A stretch of 64,000 nt of DNA from Polyangium mundeleinium (GTDB lineage Bacteria; Myxococcota_A; Polyangia; Polyangiales; Polyangiaceae): assembly GCF_028369105.1 (NCBI RefSeq), contig NZ_JAQNDO010000001.1, positions 9,456,501 through 9,520,500 of the forward strand. Direction: 5' to 3'. Under the pieces are notes generated by a model that made no database searches, had not been told where the DNA came from, and saw only the letters and a list, made by a program, of their open reading frames with translations. Of the stretch, positions 26,552 to 38,100 are shown in pieces (the stretch's first letter is position 1; each line of letters starts with the position of its first letter). The position numbers and the translations under genes are program-made.

Positions 26552-28617
26552 ATGACCACGTGAAGACGAGCAAGCCGTACGCGATCAAGCTGATCAACAT
26601 GCCGTTCGCGGCGGAGCATTTGCCGTCGCTCGCGCTCACGCAGCTCCGATCCGTCTTGCGACGCCAGCTCGGCGAGCGGGTGCACGTCGAGATCTGCTAC
26701 CTGAACCTCGACGCTTCGCGCCGGCTCGGGGCCATTTACCACGAAATCGAGGACTCGATGGAGCACCTCCACACGGGCCTCGGCGATTGGCTCTTTCGCT
26801 CCCTGGCGTTCCCGGACGCGAACGACAACGTCGACGAGTACTTCCAGCGCTGTTATGCGCGGAAGACCCCGGAGGTCCAGGCCCTCCGGGCGCGGGTCGA
26901 CGCACTCCGCGCCGAGCTCGACAGGATCCTCGACGAGCTGCTCGAGAGCTACCGATTGCACGAGGCAGATCTCGTGGGGTTCAGCTCGATCTTCATCCAG
27001 AACATGGCGAGCCTCGCCATGGCCGGCAGGATCAAGGCGCGCAATCCGCGGGTCGTCACGGTGATCGGCGGCCCGAACTGCGAATACCCGATGGGCGCGG
27101 TGATGGTCGAGGAGGCGCCCCAGATCGATTTTGCCTTCTCCGGCCCCGGCCTGAAGAGCTTTCCCGCGTTCGTCAAGAACATCCTCGACGGGAGACCGGA
27201 GGAGAATCACCGGATCAACGGCGTCATCTCCCGCGAGAACACCGGCTCGTTCGTCGATCGGGGCGCGAAGCTCGAGATCGAGGAGCACCTCGTGAAGTCC
27301 GGCGCGTTTTTCCCGTCGAAGCGGGTCAAGCAGCTCGACGTGGTGCAGGACCGGCGCCGCCCGCGCCTCCAGCACGTGGGCGAGGAGCTGCCGCTCGACG
27401 ACGACGTCGAGCTCGATTACGACGATTACCTCGCCGCCTTCGAGGCGAACAAGCCGGCGCACGCGGACAAGCCGACGCTGCTCGTGGAGACGTCGCGCGG
27501 CTGCTGGTGGGGCGAGCGCTCGCATTGCACGTTCTGCGGACTGAACGACCTGACCCTCGGGTACCGGGCGATGGCGGCGGACCGAGCGGTGCGGCAATTC
27601 GAGCGGCTCTTCCGGTATGCCGGGCGCGCGTCCCGCATCATGGCGGTGGACGTCATCATCCCGAAGGAGTTCCTCGAGAACATGCTGCCGCGGCTGCGCA
27701 CGCCGCCCTCGATGACGATCTTCTACGAGGCGAAGAGCGATCTGAGCGAGGAGAACGTCCAGGAGATGGCCCGGGCGCGCGTCCTGACCATCCAGCCCGG
27801 CGTGGAGGCGCTCGCGACGTCGACCCTGAAGCTGCTCAAGAAGGGCAGCACGGTCTTCCAGAACATCCTCCTGCTCAAGCGCTGCGCGATGTACGGCATC
27901 GTGCCCGCCTGGAACCTCCTGCTCGGGATGCCGCGCGCCGACGAGGAGATGTACCGGCGGTACGCCGCGATCATCCCGCTCCTCATGCACCTGCCGCCGC
28001 CCTCGGACGCCCTCCAGGTGCGCTTCGACCGCTTCAGCCCCTACTTCACGAACGCGGAGGAGTATGGCCTGAAGCTCGCGCCGATGGAGCATTACGGGAT
28101 GATCTACCCGTTCCGCCCGGAAAAAATCGACGACATGGCGTATTTCTTCAAGGACGCGAACTACGAGGCGCCGTATTTCGTCCACCTCGCCCAGTGGTTC
28201 ACGACGATCAAGGACCTCGTCGCGACCTGGAGAAACCGCTGGCCCGAATTCGAGCCGGAGGGGCGCGCCGAGCTCCACGTCGAGAGGCGCGGGGACGAGC
28301 TCGTGATCCGCGATTCTCGTTCGGGCCGGAGGATCGAGCACGTGATCGCGCCTTCGACCTGGTCCGTGCTCCTGGCGTTCGAGAAACCCGCGCCGCTCGA
28401 GCGCGCTGCCGCCGAGGTGCGGAAGACGCTGCCCGAAATCGACATGGAGCGCGAGATGGAGTTCCTCGTGAGCAAGGAGCTCGTCTTCCAGGAGGGCGAG
28501 CGCTTCATCAACCTCGTCTTGCCGGGACGCGCGCCGCTCCGGCCGGACGAGGACCTCCGCCGGGGGTGGAACTCGCCCGCCGCGCACGCCGAGCTGCGCA
28601 CCGTCCTCTCGCTGTAG
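26548..28617 (+). CDS. Cobalamin-dependent radical SAM protein of the RiPP C-methyltransferase type
   Basis: The protein has 689 aa from a GTG at 26548 that overlaps the NRPS stop (GTGA), with GAGGAG 8 nt upstream. A B12-binding Rossmann-like region lies near 140-225 (DLVGFSSIFIQNMASLAMAG, VVTVIGGPNCEYPMG). The iron-sulfur motif is ETSRGCWWGERSHCTFCG, with Cys319, Cys327 and Cys330. This CX7CX2C spacing, instead of CX3CX2C, marks the 'RiPP maturation radical SAM C-methyltransferase' group (TIGR03975-like). A C-terminal winged-helix-like region (VIRDSRSGRRIEHV, EFLVSKELVFQEG) is also kept. Family knowledge suggests methylation of an unactivated carbon. Here it sits between NRPS genes with no precursor peptide visible, so its substrate is probably an amino acid or the carrier-bound peptide (inference). 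Confidence 0.87.
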   Translation: MNDHVKTSKPYAIKLINMPFAAEHLPSLALTQLRSVLRRQLGERVHVEICYLNLDASRRLGAIYHEIEDSMEHLHTGLGDWLFRSLAFPDANDNVDEYFQRCYARKTPEVQALRARVDALRAELDRILDELLESYRLHEADLVGFSSIFIQNMASLAMAGRIKARNPRVVTVIGGPNCEYPMGAVMVEEAPQIDFAFSGPGLKSFPAFVKNILDGRPEENHRINGVISRENTGSFVDRGAKLEIEEHLVKSGAFFPSKRVKQLDVVQDRRRPRLQHVGEELPLDDDVELDYDDYLAAFEANKPAHADKPTLLVETSRGCWWGERSHCTFCGLNDLTLGYRAMAADRAVRQFERLFRYAGRASRIMAVDVIIPKEFLENMLPRLRTPPSMTIFYEAKSDLSEENVQEMARARVLTIQPGVEALATSTLKLLKKGSTVFQNILLLKRCAMYGIVPAWNLLLGMPRADEEMYRRYAAIIPLLMHLPPPSDALQVRFDRFSPYFTNAEEYGLKLAPMEHYGMIYPFRPEKIDDMAYFFKDANYEAPYFVHLAQWFTTIKDLVATWRNRWPEFEPEGRAELHVERRGDELVIRDSRSGRRIEHVIAPSTWSVLLAFEKPAPLERAAAEVRKTLPEIDMEREMEFLVSKELVFQEGERFINLVLPGRAPLRPDEDLRRGWNSPAAHAELRTVLSL

Positions 28618-28637
28618 CGAATTCGAGAATCGAGACC

Positions 28638-31600
28638 ATGGATACCCTGATCGCGCTGCTGACCGAGGTCCGCAAGAAGGACATCAAGCTCTGGGTGGAC
28701 GGGCCGGACCTCAAGGTCTCTGCCCCGCCCGGGGCCCTCACGCCGGAGCTCATCGGCGCCCTCAAGACGAGAAAGCCCGAGATCATCGAGTTCTTGCGCT
28801 CCTCCGGGAGCTCCTCTTCGTCCGGCGGGCCCGTCCCCGTTCCCCGCGGCGGCCCGCTGCCGGCCACGTTCGGGCAGCAGCAGCTATGGGTCCTCGATCA
28901 GCTCGGGTATCGAACCGTGTATTCGATGCCCATCGCGGTCGAGCTCGCCTCCGCACTCGATGTCTCCGTGCTCCGTCGGTCGCTCGACGCGATCGCACAG
29001 CGGCACGAGGGATTGCGCACGACGTTCGTCCAGGTGGAGGGAGAGCTCCGCCAGACCATCCGTGATCCCGCAGAGGTGCCGCTGATCCAGCGTGATCTGC
29101 GGGCGCTCGATCCGACGGCGCGAGAGGCCGCCGTGCACACCGCGATCGAGGAGGAAATGGGAAGGCCGTTCGATCTCGCGGACGGCCCGCTCTTCCGCGC
29201 CTTGCTCCTGACGATCGGCGAGGGCCGATCGATCCTCATGCTCACGCTGCACCACATCGCCTCGGATGGCTGGTCCATCGGGGTGCTCACGCGCGAGCTC
29301 TCGGCGCTGTACGGTGCATTCGTCGCCGGAGCGCCTTCGCCCCTGCCGGCGCTCCCCATTCAAATGGCCGACGTCGCGGTCTGGCAAAGGGAGCGGCTGC
29401 GGGGAGAGGCGCTCGCGGAGGAGACGCGGTTCTGGCGGCAGCGGCTCGAGGGCGCGCCGACGCTCCTCGACCTTCCCATCACGCGGGAGGTCGCAGAGGA
29501 CGAGGCGTTGCCCACCCAGCCGCGCGGGGACCGGCTCGATTTCCGCATCGACGCGGAGACGACACGAGGGCTGCGGAAGGTCGCCGAGGCGAACGGCGCG
29601 ACGCTGTTCATGACGTTGATGGCCGCCTTCCAGGTCCTGCTCGCCCGCACCTCCGGGCAGGACGATCTGCTCGTGGGCACGCCCGCCGCGAACCGGAGCC
29701 ACCAGGCGCTCGAAGGCCTGATCGGTTACTTCGTCAACACCGTCGTGCTGCGCGCGCGGTTCGGCGACGATCCGACGTTCGTCGATTTCCTCTCGCGATC
29801 GAGGGAGGACACGCTCCTCGCGTTCGAGCACCAAGGCATGCCCTTCGAGAGGCTCGTCGAGGCGCTCGGGGCAGAACGTGTCCCGCACAGAAACCCCCTC
29901 GTGCAGGTGCTCTTCGCGCTCCAGAACGCAGGGAGCGTCGACCTCTCGCTGCCGGGGATCAGGTCCACGCGCGTCGCGCTGCCGACGCTCGCCGCGCGCA
30001 TGGATCTCGAGGTCGACGTCCTCGAGGCGGGCGTCGAGCTCGAGGGCTTCTGGGTCTACAACCGGGATCGCTTCGATCGCGCGGCGATGGAGCGTCTGGT
30101 GGCATCGTTCCAGGCGCTGCTCGCGGGAATCGCGGCGGATCCGCGGCGGCGCGTCTTTGATCTCCCGCTGGTTCCTCCGGACGAACGCCGGACGATCCTC
30201 GTCGCGTGGAACGACACGGCCGCGGCGCTGCCACCCGAGCCCGCCCTGCACCGGCTCTTCGAGGCGCAGGCGGCGCGGACGCCGGACGCCCTGGCCCTCG
30301 TCCACGACGGTCGAGCGTCGCGCCAGAGCCTCACGTATCGCGCGCTGAACGAGCAGGCGAACGCGCTCGCGCACCAGCTCGTCGCGCGGGGGGTTCGTCC
30401 GGACACCCCCCTCGGGATCCTCGCCGAGCGCTCGGTCTCGATGGTGGTCGGCATGCTGGCCGCGTGGAAGGCCGGCGGCGCGTACGTGCCGCTCGACCCG
30501 GGGCTGCCGCCGGCGCGCCTCGCGTTCCTGCTCGAGGACACGCGCGCGCCGCTCGTGCTCGCGCAGGCGCATCTCGCGCAGCGCCTCTGCGCGGACGCGC
30601 GCGCGGCCACGGAGGTCGTCCTCCTCGACGATCCCGCCACGATCGCCACGCTGCCCACGCACGATCTCGGGACGGAGGCGGGCGCTGGCCACCTCGCGTA
30701 CGTCATGTACACCTCGGGTTCCACCGGGCAGCCCAAGGGCGTGATGATCGAGCACGGCGCGCTGCTCGCACACGCGTCGCAATACACGCGCTTCCACGGC
30801 CTCTCGCCCGCGGATCGCGTGCTCGCGCTCTCGGCGTTCCATTTCGACGCGTCGGTCGAGCAGATCTTCCCGGCGCTCACCGCGGGCGCCTGCGTGATCC
30901 TGCCAGACTGGGAGCTCGAGGCGCGCGTGTTCTCGGAGAAGCTCGCGGAGCTCGAGGTGACGCTGCTCGACACGTCGGGCGCGCACTGGCGGGCGCTCGT
31001 GGACGCTTGGATCGAGGAGCCGCGGCTCGCCGAGGCGCTCCGCCTGCGGAGCCTCGTCGTCGGCGGCGACGTGATGCCGGCGGAGGTCGTCGCGCGGTTC
31101 CGGAAGACGGGGATCGCCGGGCGCGCGCGCCTGTTCAACGTCTACGGGCCGACCGAGACCACGGTCGCGGCGACCGTGTACGAGGTGACGGGCGACTTCG
31201 ACGCGCGCCTGCCGCGCATCCCCATCGGCAAGCCGCTCGCGAACCGTACGGCGTACGTGCTCGATCGGCGCCTCCGGCCCGCGCCGATCGGCGTGCCGGG
31301 CGAGCTCTTCCTCGGCGGGCGGGGCGTCGCGCGCGGGTACCTGAACCAGCCCGCGCTCACCGCGGAGAAGTTCATCGAGGTCGCGTCGCTGCCCTTCGCC
31401 GCGGAGCTCTCCGACGCCGCGAAGACAGGCCGCGTCTACCGCACGGGTGATCTCTGCCGGTGGCTCCCCGACGGCACGCTCGATTTCGTGGGCCGCACGG
31501 ATCACCAGGTGAAGATCCGCGGCTACCGCGTCGAGCTCGGCGAGATCGAGGCCCAGCTCCGAAGACAAACCAACGTCCGGGACGCGGTGGTGGTCGTGCA

Positions 31601-32123
31601 CCAGGTCGGCCAGCACCGCTCGCTCGTGGCCTACGTCGTCGCCGCGGAGGGCCTCGCAGAGAGCGAGCTCGAAGGGGAGCTCGGCGCCGCGCTGCGCAAG
31701 ACGCTGCCCGAGCACATGATCCCCTCGCGGTTCCTCCCGCTCGCGGAGATCCCGCGGGTGACGACCAGCGGCAAGGTGGATCAGGCGGCGCTGCCCGATC
31801 CGAACCGCAGCGCGGCGGCGACCGAGGCCGCGCCGCGTACGGAGACCGAAGAGCGGGTGGCCGTGATCTTCCGCGAGATCCTCCGGCGCGCGGACATCGG
31901 CATCCACGACAGCTTCTTCGACGTCGGCGGGCACTCGCTGCTCGCGACGCAGCTCGTCCTGCGGGTGAACCGCGCGTTCTCTCTCGATCTCCCGCTCCAG
32001 GCGGTCTTCGAGAGCAGCACGATCGCGGAGCTCGCGGCCTCGATCGATCGCACGCGGCTCGCGCAGGGCCTGCTCACGACGGCGACGTCGGGCGTCGAAA
32101 GCGAGGAAGAGGGCGAGCTGTGA
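28638..32123 (+). CDS. Non-ribosomal peptide synthetase, TubC-C-A-T (module 2)
   Basis: The protein has 1161 aa, with the ATG at 28638. It starts with a TubC-type N-terminal docking domain (MDTLIALLTEVRKKDIKLWV, to about residue 57). Then come C (72-500; HHIASDG at about 205), A (537-1050; YTSGSTGQPKG, FDASVEQIF, NVYGPTETTVAA) and T (VGGHSLLAT at about 1098). An acidic tail (SEEEGEL) may be the donor docking end for the next TubC domain. By eye the pocket residues include Glu239 and Asp278, an acidic pocket that could suit a basic side chain; this is only a suggestion. The stop overlaps the next NRPS start by 4 bp (GTGA). Confidence 0.95.
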   Translation: MDTLIALLTEVRKKDIKLWVDGPDLKVSAPPGALTPELIGALKTRKPEIIEFLRSSGSSSSSGGPVPVPRGGPLPATFGQQQLWVLDQLGYRTVYSMPIAVELASALDVSVLRRSLDAIAQRHEGLRTTFVQVEGELRQTIRDPAEVPLIQRDLRALDPTAREAAVHTAIEEEMGRPFDLADGPLFRALLLTIGEGRSILMLTLHHIASDGWSIGVLTRELSALYGAFVAGAPSPLPALPIQMADVAVWQRERLRGEALAEETRFWRQRLEGAPTLLDLPITREVAEDEALPTQPRGDRLDFRIDAETTRGLRKVAEANGATLFMTLMAAFQVLLARTSGQDDLLVGTPAANRSHQALEGLIGYFVNTVVLRARFGDDPTFVDFLSRSREDTLLAFEHQGMPFERLVEALGAERVPHRNPLVQVLFALQNAGSVDLSLPGIRSTRVALPTLAARMDLEVDVLEAGVELEGFWVYNRDRFDRAAMERLVASFQALLAGIAADPRRRVFDLPLVPPDERRTILVAWNDTAAALPPEPALHRLFEAQAARTPDALALVHDGRASRQSLTYRALNEQANALAHQLVARGVRPDTPLGILAERSVSMVVGMLAAWKAGGAYVPLDPGLPPARLAFLLEDTRAPLVLAQAHLAQRLCADARAATEVVLLDDPATIATLPTHDLGTEAGAGHLAYVMYTSGSTGQPKGVMIEHGALLAHASQYTRFHGLSPADRVLALSAFHFDASVEQIFPALTAGACVILPDWELEARVFSEKLAELEVTLLDTSGAHWRALVDAWIEEPRLAEALRLRSLVVGGDVMPAEVVARFRKTGIAGRARLFNVYGPTETTVAATVYEVTGDFDARLPRIPIGKPLANRTAYVLDRRLRPAPIGVPGELFLGGRGVARGYLNQPALTAEKFIEVASLPFAAELSDAAKTGRVYRTGDLCRWLPDGTLDFVGRTDHQVKIRGYRVELGEIEAQLRRQTNVRDAVVVVHQVGQHRSLVAYVVAAEGLAESELEGELGAALRKTLPEHMIPSRFLPLAEIPRVTTSGKVDQAALPDPNRSAAATEAAPRTETEERVAVIFREILRRADIGIHDSFFDVGGHSLLATQLVLRVNRAFSLDLPLQAVFESSTIAELAASIDRTRLAQGLLTTATSGVESEEEGEL

Positions 32124-35100
32124 ACGGCGACGTGGAGGCCCTCCTCAGCGAGCTCTCCGGGCTCGGCGTGCGGTTCTGGCTGGAGGACGATCGCCTGCGC
32201 TTCCGGGCGCCGCAGGGCGCGCTGACGCCCGCGCTGCGCGAGGCGATGGCCGCGCGGAAGGCGGAGATCCTGTCGCTGCTCCGGCAAGGCCTCTCCCGCA
32301 AGGAGAGCGCGCCCCCGCTCCGGCCGGTCCCTCGTACGGGCCCTTTGCCGCTCTCGTTTGGGCAGCAACGGATCTGGTTCCTCGACCGCATGGGCGGCGG
32401 CACGGCCTACAACATGCCGCTCTCGATGCGGCTCGAAGGCCCGCTCGACGTGGAGGCGCTCGCGTCGAGTTTGTCCGAGATCGTGCGCCGCCACGAGGGC
32501 CTGCGCACCACGTTCGTCGTTCGCGACGACGAGCCCACGCAGGTCATCGAGCCGCCGGTCAGGCTCACGCTCCCGCTCGTCGATCTACGCCACCTCTCCG
32601 CCGCCGAGCAGGAGTTCGAGGTCACGAGGCGCGTGCAGGCCGAGGGGCAAAGGCTCTTCGATCTCACGGCCGATCCGCTGCTCCGGGCCTCGTTGCTCCG
32701 CTGCGCGGACGGGCCCGCGCCCGTGCACGTCCTGCTCGCGACCATGCATCACATCGCCTCGGACGGCTGGTCGATGGGTGTGTTCCGGCGCGAGCTCGCA
32801 GCGCTCTACCGCGCGTTCGTCGAGGGGCGGCCCTCGCCGCTGCCGGAGCTCTCCCTCCAGATCGCGGACGTCGCCGTCTGGCAGCGCCGCTCGCTCACGC
32901 CCGAGGTCCTCGCGCCGCACCTCGCGTACTGGAAGAAGCAACTCGAGGGCGCGCCTCCGCTCTTGCAGCTCCCCGCCGATCGGCCGCGGAGGCCGGGCGC
33001 GCCCTTCGAGTGCGGCGTCCTCCGGTTCCGGATCGAGCCCCAGCTCTTCGGCGCCGTGCGCGCGCTCGGGCAGAGCGCGGGCGCGACGCCCTTCATGACC
33101 TTCCTCGCCTCATTCCAGGTGCTGCTCTCGCGTTGCGCGGGCCAGGACGACGTGGTCGTCGGCACGCCCATCGCCGGCCGCAACCGCGAGGAGCTCGAGC
33201 CGCTCATCGGCTTCTTCGTCAACAGCCTCGCGCTGCGGGCCGATCTCGCGGACGACCCGACGTTCCTCGAACTCCTCGCGCGGGTCCGGAAGGACACGCA
33301 GGACGCATTCGCGCATCAAGAGCTGCCCTTCGAGAAGCTCGTCGAGGCGCTCTCGCCCGAGCGCGATCCGAGCCACCACCCGATCTTCCAGGTCGCCTTC
33401 GCCTTCCACGACACGGCCTTCGCGAACACGGACGAGCTCGGCCTCCCGGGCCTGCGCGAGACGCCGCTCCAACCGCGATCGCAGCAGGCGCGCCTCGATC
33501 TCGAGATGCACCTCGACCCGCGCGACGGCGGCCTGGACGGGCTGCTCTTCCACGACACCAACCTCTTCGACCCGAGCACCGTGGAGCCGCTGATCGACCG
33601 GTTCCGCACCTTGCTCGAAGGAATCGTCGCGGATCCACGGAGGCGGGTGAGCGATCTGCCGCTGCTCCCCGCGGCCGAACGACATCGCGTGCTCGTCGAC
33701 GTCAACCCGACGAAGACGGATCTCCCGCTCTCGCCCTCGGCAGGCGCGCTCGTCGAGGCGCAGGCCCGGTCCACGCCCGACGCCGTGGCCGTGCTCTTCG
33801 ACGATGGGATCACGCCGCGCTCGCTCACGTACCGCGAGCTCGTGGAGCGGGCCTCGAAGCTCGCGAGCCACCTCCGCTCGCTCGGCGTCGGTCCGGACGA
33901 TCTCGTGGGTCTTTGCCTGGATCCATCCCTCGATCGGATCGTGGGCCTCGTCGGCATCCTCCTCTCGGGCGGCGCGTACGTGCCGCTCGATCCGGCCTAT
34001 CCAGCCGAGCGCCTCGCCTTCATGCTGGACGACGCGCGGCCGCGCGTCGTCGTGACGAACGAGCGGCTCGCCGAGGTGCTGCCGGTGCGCGACGCGCGGT
34101 TCGTCTTGCTCGATCGCGACGCCGCCGTCATCGACGCCGCGCAGCCTTGCCGCCCCGCGCGGGGAGCTCGTCTCGAGGACCTCGCGTACGTCATCTACAC
34201 CTCCGGCTCCACGGGCAAACCCAAGGGCGCGCTGCTCACGCACCGGGGGCTCGTGAACGTCGCCGAGGCGCAGCGACGCATGTTCGAGCTCGGGCCCGAC
34301 GATCGCGTGCTCCAGCTCGCGTCGCTCAGCTTCGACGCCGCCACCTTCGAAACCTTCCTGGCGCTCGCCTCGGGCGCCACGCTCTGCCTGGGCGCGCGGG
34401 CCGAGGTTGTACCGGGCGAACCCTTGTCGAGGTTCCTCGCGCGGCACCGGATCTCGATGGTGACGCTGACGCCCTCGGCGCTCGCCGCGCTGCCCGTCAC
34501 GGCTCTGCCGGAGCTCCGCACGATCACCGTGGCGGGCGAGGCGTGCACGCCGGCCCTCGTCGAGGCCTGGGCGCGCGGGCGGCGCTTCTTCAACCTCTAC
34601 GGCCCGACGGAAGCGACGATCTGGTCGACCGCGATGCGTTGCGTGGAGCCGGCCGACGCAACGCGCATCGGCCGGCCGATCCCGAATACGCAGGTCTACG
34701 TGCTCGATCGCCGCAAGAACCCCGTGCCCGAGGGCACGCCGGGCGAGCTCTACCTCGGCGGCGTGGGCGTCGCGCGCGGCTACTTGAACCGGCCCGAGCT
34801 CACCGAGGCGCGGTTCGTCCCGGATCCCTTCGGCGAAGGAATCCTCTACCGCACGGGGGATCTCGTCCGCCTGCGTGATCGCGGCGAGCTCGAGTTCCTC
34901 GGCCGCGTCGACGATCAGGTGAAGATCCGCGGGCACCGCGTCGAGCTCGGCGAGATCGAGGCGGCGCTCGGCGCGCATCCGGAGGTGCGGGAGGTGGTCG
35001 TCGTCGCGCGGGAAGATCGGCCCGGCGACAGGCGGCTCGTCGCCTACGTGGTCCCGGACGCGACCTCCGCGGAGGCGCAAGCGGGCCACGTCGAGCAATG

Positions 35101-38100
35101 GCAAACCCTCTACGAGCAGACCTACGGGCGGCCCGCGGACGGCGGGGATCCGACCTTCGACATCGCTGGCTGGAACGACAGCTACACGGGCGCGCCGATC
35201 CCGGCCGAGCAGATGGCCGAATGGGTGGACGCGACCGTCGCCGACGTGCGCGCGCTCTCGCCGCGGAGCTTGCTCGAAATCGGCTGCGGCTCGGGCCTCC
35301 TGCTCTTCCGGCTGGCCCCTTCGTGTGAACGCTATGTCGGCACCGACCTCGCCGGCGAGGCAGTCGCCCGCCTCCTGCGGCTGCAGGCGACCCGCAAGGA
35401 CCTCGAGCGCGTGACGGTGCTCGAGCGCGCGGCCGACGACTTCACCGGCATCCCGGAAGGCGCCTTCGACGTCGTGCTCTTGAACTCGGTCGTGCAGTAT
35501 TTCCCGAGCGTCGAGTACCTGATCCGCGTGCTCGAAGGAGCCGCGCGCGCCGTCAAGCCCGGGGGATCCATCTACCTCGGCGACGTGCGCAACCTCTCGC
35601 TCCTCTCCGCCTATCATGCGTCCGTGCAGCGCCATCGGGCGCCGGATGAGCTCACCCGCGACGAGCTCCGGGCGCGCGTCGAGCAGCGTTTGCTCGACGA
35701 GGAAGAGCTGCTCGTCGATCCCGGGTTTTTCCGCGCGCTGGCCTCACGTTTGCCTCCGATCGAGGCGGTGGAGATCCGCGTCAAGCGCGGCCGGCACCAC
35801 AACGAGCTGACCCGCTTCCGGTATCAGGTGATCCTCCGGGTGGGCGGCAGCGCCGCTGTCCCCGCCGCGCCCGAGGCGCTCCTCGATTTCCGCAGGGATG
35901 GGTTTTCCCTGGCCTCCCTCCGCGACCACCTCGCCGTGGCCGCGCCGGGCTCTCTCCTCGTTCGCGAGGTCCCCGACGCGCGCGTGGAGGACGACATCCG
36001 GACGGTCGCGTGGCTCGTCGGGGGCCGCGACGGGCGCGTCGCGCAGCTCCGAAAGACGCTCGCCGAGGCGCGGGAGGGCGTGGATCCCGAGGCACTCTTC
36101 GCGCTCGCCGCGGAGCTCGGCTACGAGGCCGAGGTGAGCCCCGCTGCGTCGGGCACGCCCGGCGCGCTCGATGTGACGCTCTGGCGGCGCTCCGCGGACA
36201 AACCTCGTCTGGCGGAGGCCACGCGGACCTCGGCGGCGCCTTGGCACGCGTACACGAACAACCCGCTGCGGGGGAAAATCCACCGGCGCCTCTGGCCGAA
36301 GCTCGCCGAGCATGTGCGCCGGACCTTGCCGGATTTCATGATCCCCGCGGCGTGGGTGACGCTCGACGCGCTGCCGCTCACGCCGAACGGCAAGGTCGAT
36401 CGGCGAGCCCTGCCGACGCCCGTGGAGCTCTCGGGTCGACGGGAGGGCGCCGTCACGGCCCCGCGCACGCGCACGGAGGAGCTCCTCGCCGGGATCTGGC
36501 GCGAGGTGCTCGGCCTGAAGGAGGTCGGCGTCGAGGACAGCTTCTTCGATCTCGGCGGTCATTCGCTGCTCGTCACGCAGGTGGCCGCGCGGGCGCGGAG
36601 AGCCTTCGAGCGCGAGATGCCCTTGCAGGTCCTCTTCGAGCGCACGACGATCGCGGCCCTCGCAGAATGGCTGGACGCAGCCGAGACGGCCGCCGTTGCT
36701 CCCGCCAAACCCGAGGAGGCGCTCGTCCTCCGGCCCGTGGCGCGCGACGGCGCCCTGCCGCTCTCGTTTGCCCAGGAACGGCTCTGGTTCCTGAACGAGC
36801 TGCAAGGCAGCGACGCGGCCTACAACATGCCCATGGCGCTACGGCTCTCGGGCGCGCTGGACGCGGACGCGCTCGCGCGAAGCCTCGCCGCGATCGTCCG
36901 GCGTCACGAGAGCCTGCGGACGAATTTCGTCACCGTGGCCGGCCAGCCGGCCCAGATCGTCCGTGACGCCGCGTTTTCCCTGGTCCACGTCGACCTGCGC
37001 TCGGAGCCGGAAGAGACGCTCCCTTCCACCCTTCTGCGCCTCGCGGCGGAGGACGCGACGCGCCCCTTCGACCTCGAGCGTGATGCGCCATTCCGGGCGA
37101 CGCTCCTCCGTTTGCCCTGCGAAACCGAGCATGTCCTGCTCGTCAACGTGCACCACATCGCCTCGGACGGCGGGTCAATGGCGATCTTCGTGCGCGAGCT
37201 CGCGGCGCTTTACGAGGCGCACCGGGAGGGCTCGCCCTCTCCGCTGCCCGATCTGCCGGTTCAATATGCCGATTTCGCCGTCTGGCAGCGCGCATGGCTC
37301 TCGTCCGAGCGAATGGCCCAAGAGCTCGCGTACTGGCGGCAAAAGCTCGAAGGCGCGCCCCCGTCGCTCTCCTTGCCGCTCCGGGGCCCGCGCCCTGCGC
37401 GGCCGTCCACGCGCGGGGCCGCGGCTTCGCTCACGCTGCCCGTGTCCCTCGTCCGCAGGCTCCGCGCGCTGAGCCTGCGAGAGAACGTGACGCTCTTCGT
37501 CACCTTGCTCTCGGCCTTCCAGCTCCTGCTTGCTCGGTTGTCGGGGCAACACGACGTGGTCGTGGGCACGCCGGTCGCCCACCGGAACCGGGTCGAGCTC
37601 GAAGGGGTGTTCGGCCTTTTCTTGAACTCGCTCGTGCTCCGCACGAACGTCTCGGGAGACCCGACGTTCTCCGAGCTCGTGCAGCGCGCGCGGCGCACGA
37701 CGGTCGAGGCGTTCGCGCACCAGGACATCCCCTTCGAGAAGCTCGTCGCGGAGCTCCAGCCGGCGCGGGATCCGAGCCATAGCCCGTTTTTCCAGGTGCT
37801 CTTCAACCTGGTGCCCGCGGAGGCCTCCTTGCCAAGGCTCCATGGGCTCGAAATCTCGCGCCTCGCCGGGGAACACGAGGAGCCGGCGAAGTTCGACCTG
37901 ACGCTTTACGCGACGGAGCTCGGCGAAGGGCTCGAGCTCCGGGCCGTCTACAAGGTCGATCTCTTCGCCGCCGAGACGATCGCTCATCTGCTCGAGCAAT
38001 ATGGCCATTTGCTCGAACAGGCTGCGGGCGATCCGGAGCAGCGTGCCTTCGCGATGTCGCTCGTCACGCCCTCGATGCGAGGCCTGCTCCCGGACCCGTC

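Noticed and set aside
26548-28640. RiPP precursor peptide next to the radical SAM gene
   Set aside because: The gene overlaps the preceding NRPS, only 20 bp follow before the next NRPS start, and no small ORF with a ribosome site was seen elsewhere in the cluster.
28884-31934. Minus-strand 1016-codon open frame under the module 2 NRPS
   Set aside because: It is Arg/Glu-rich with no motif, and the plus frame carries TubC, C, A and T domains with all core motifs. High GC leaves long false antisense frames.
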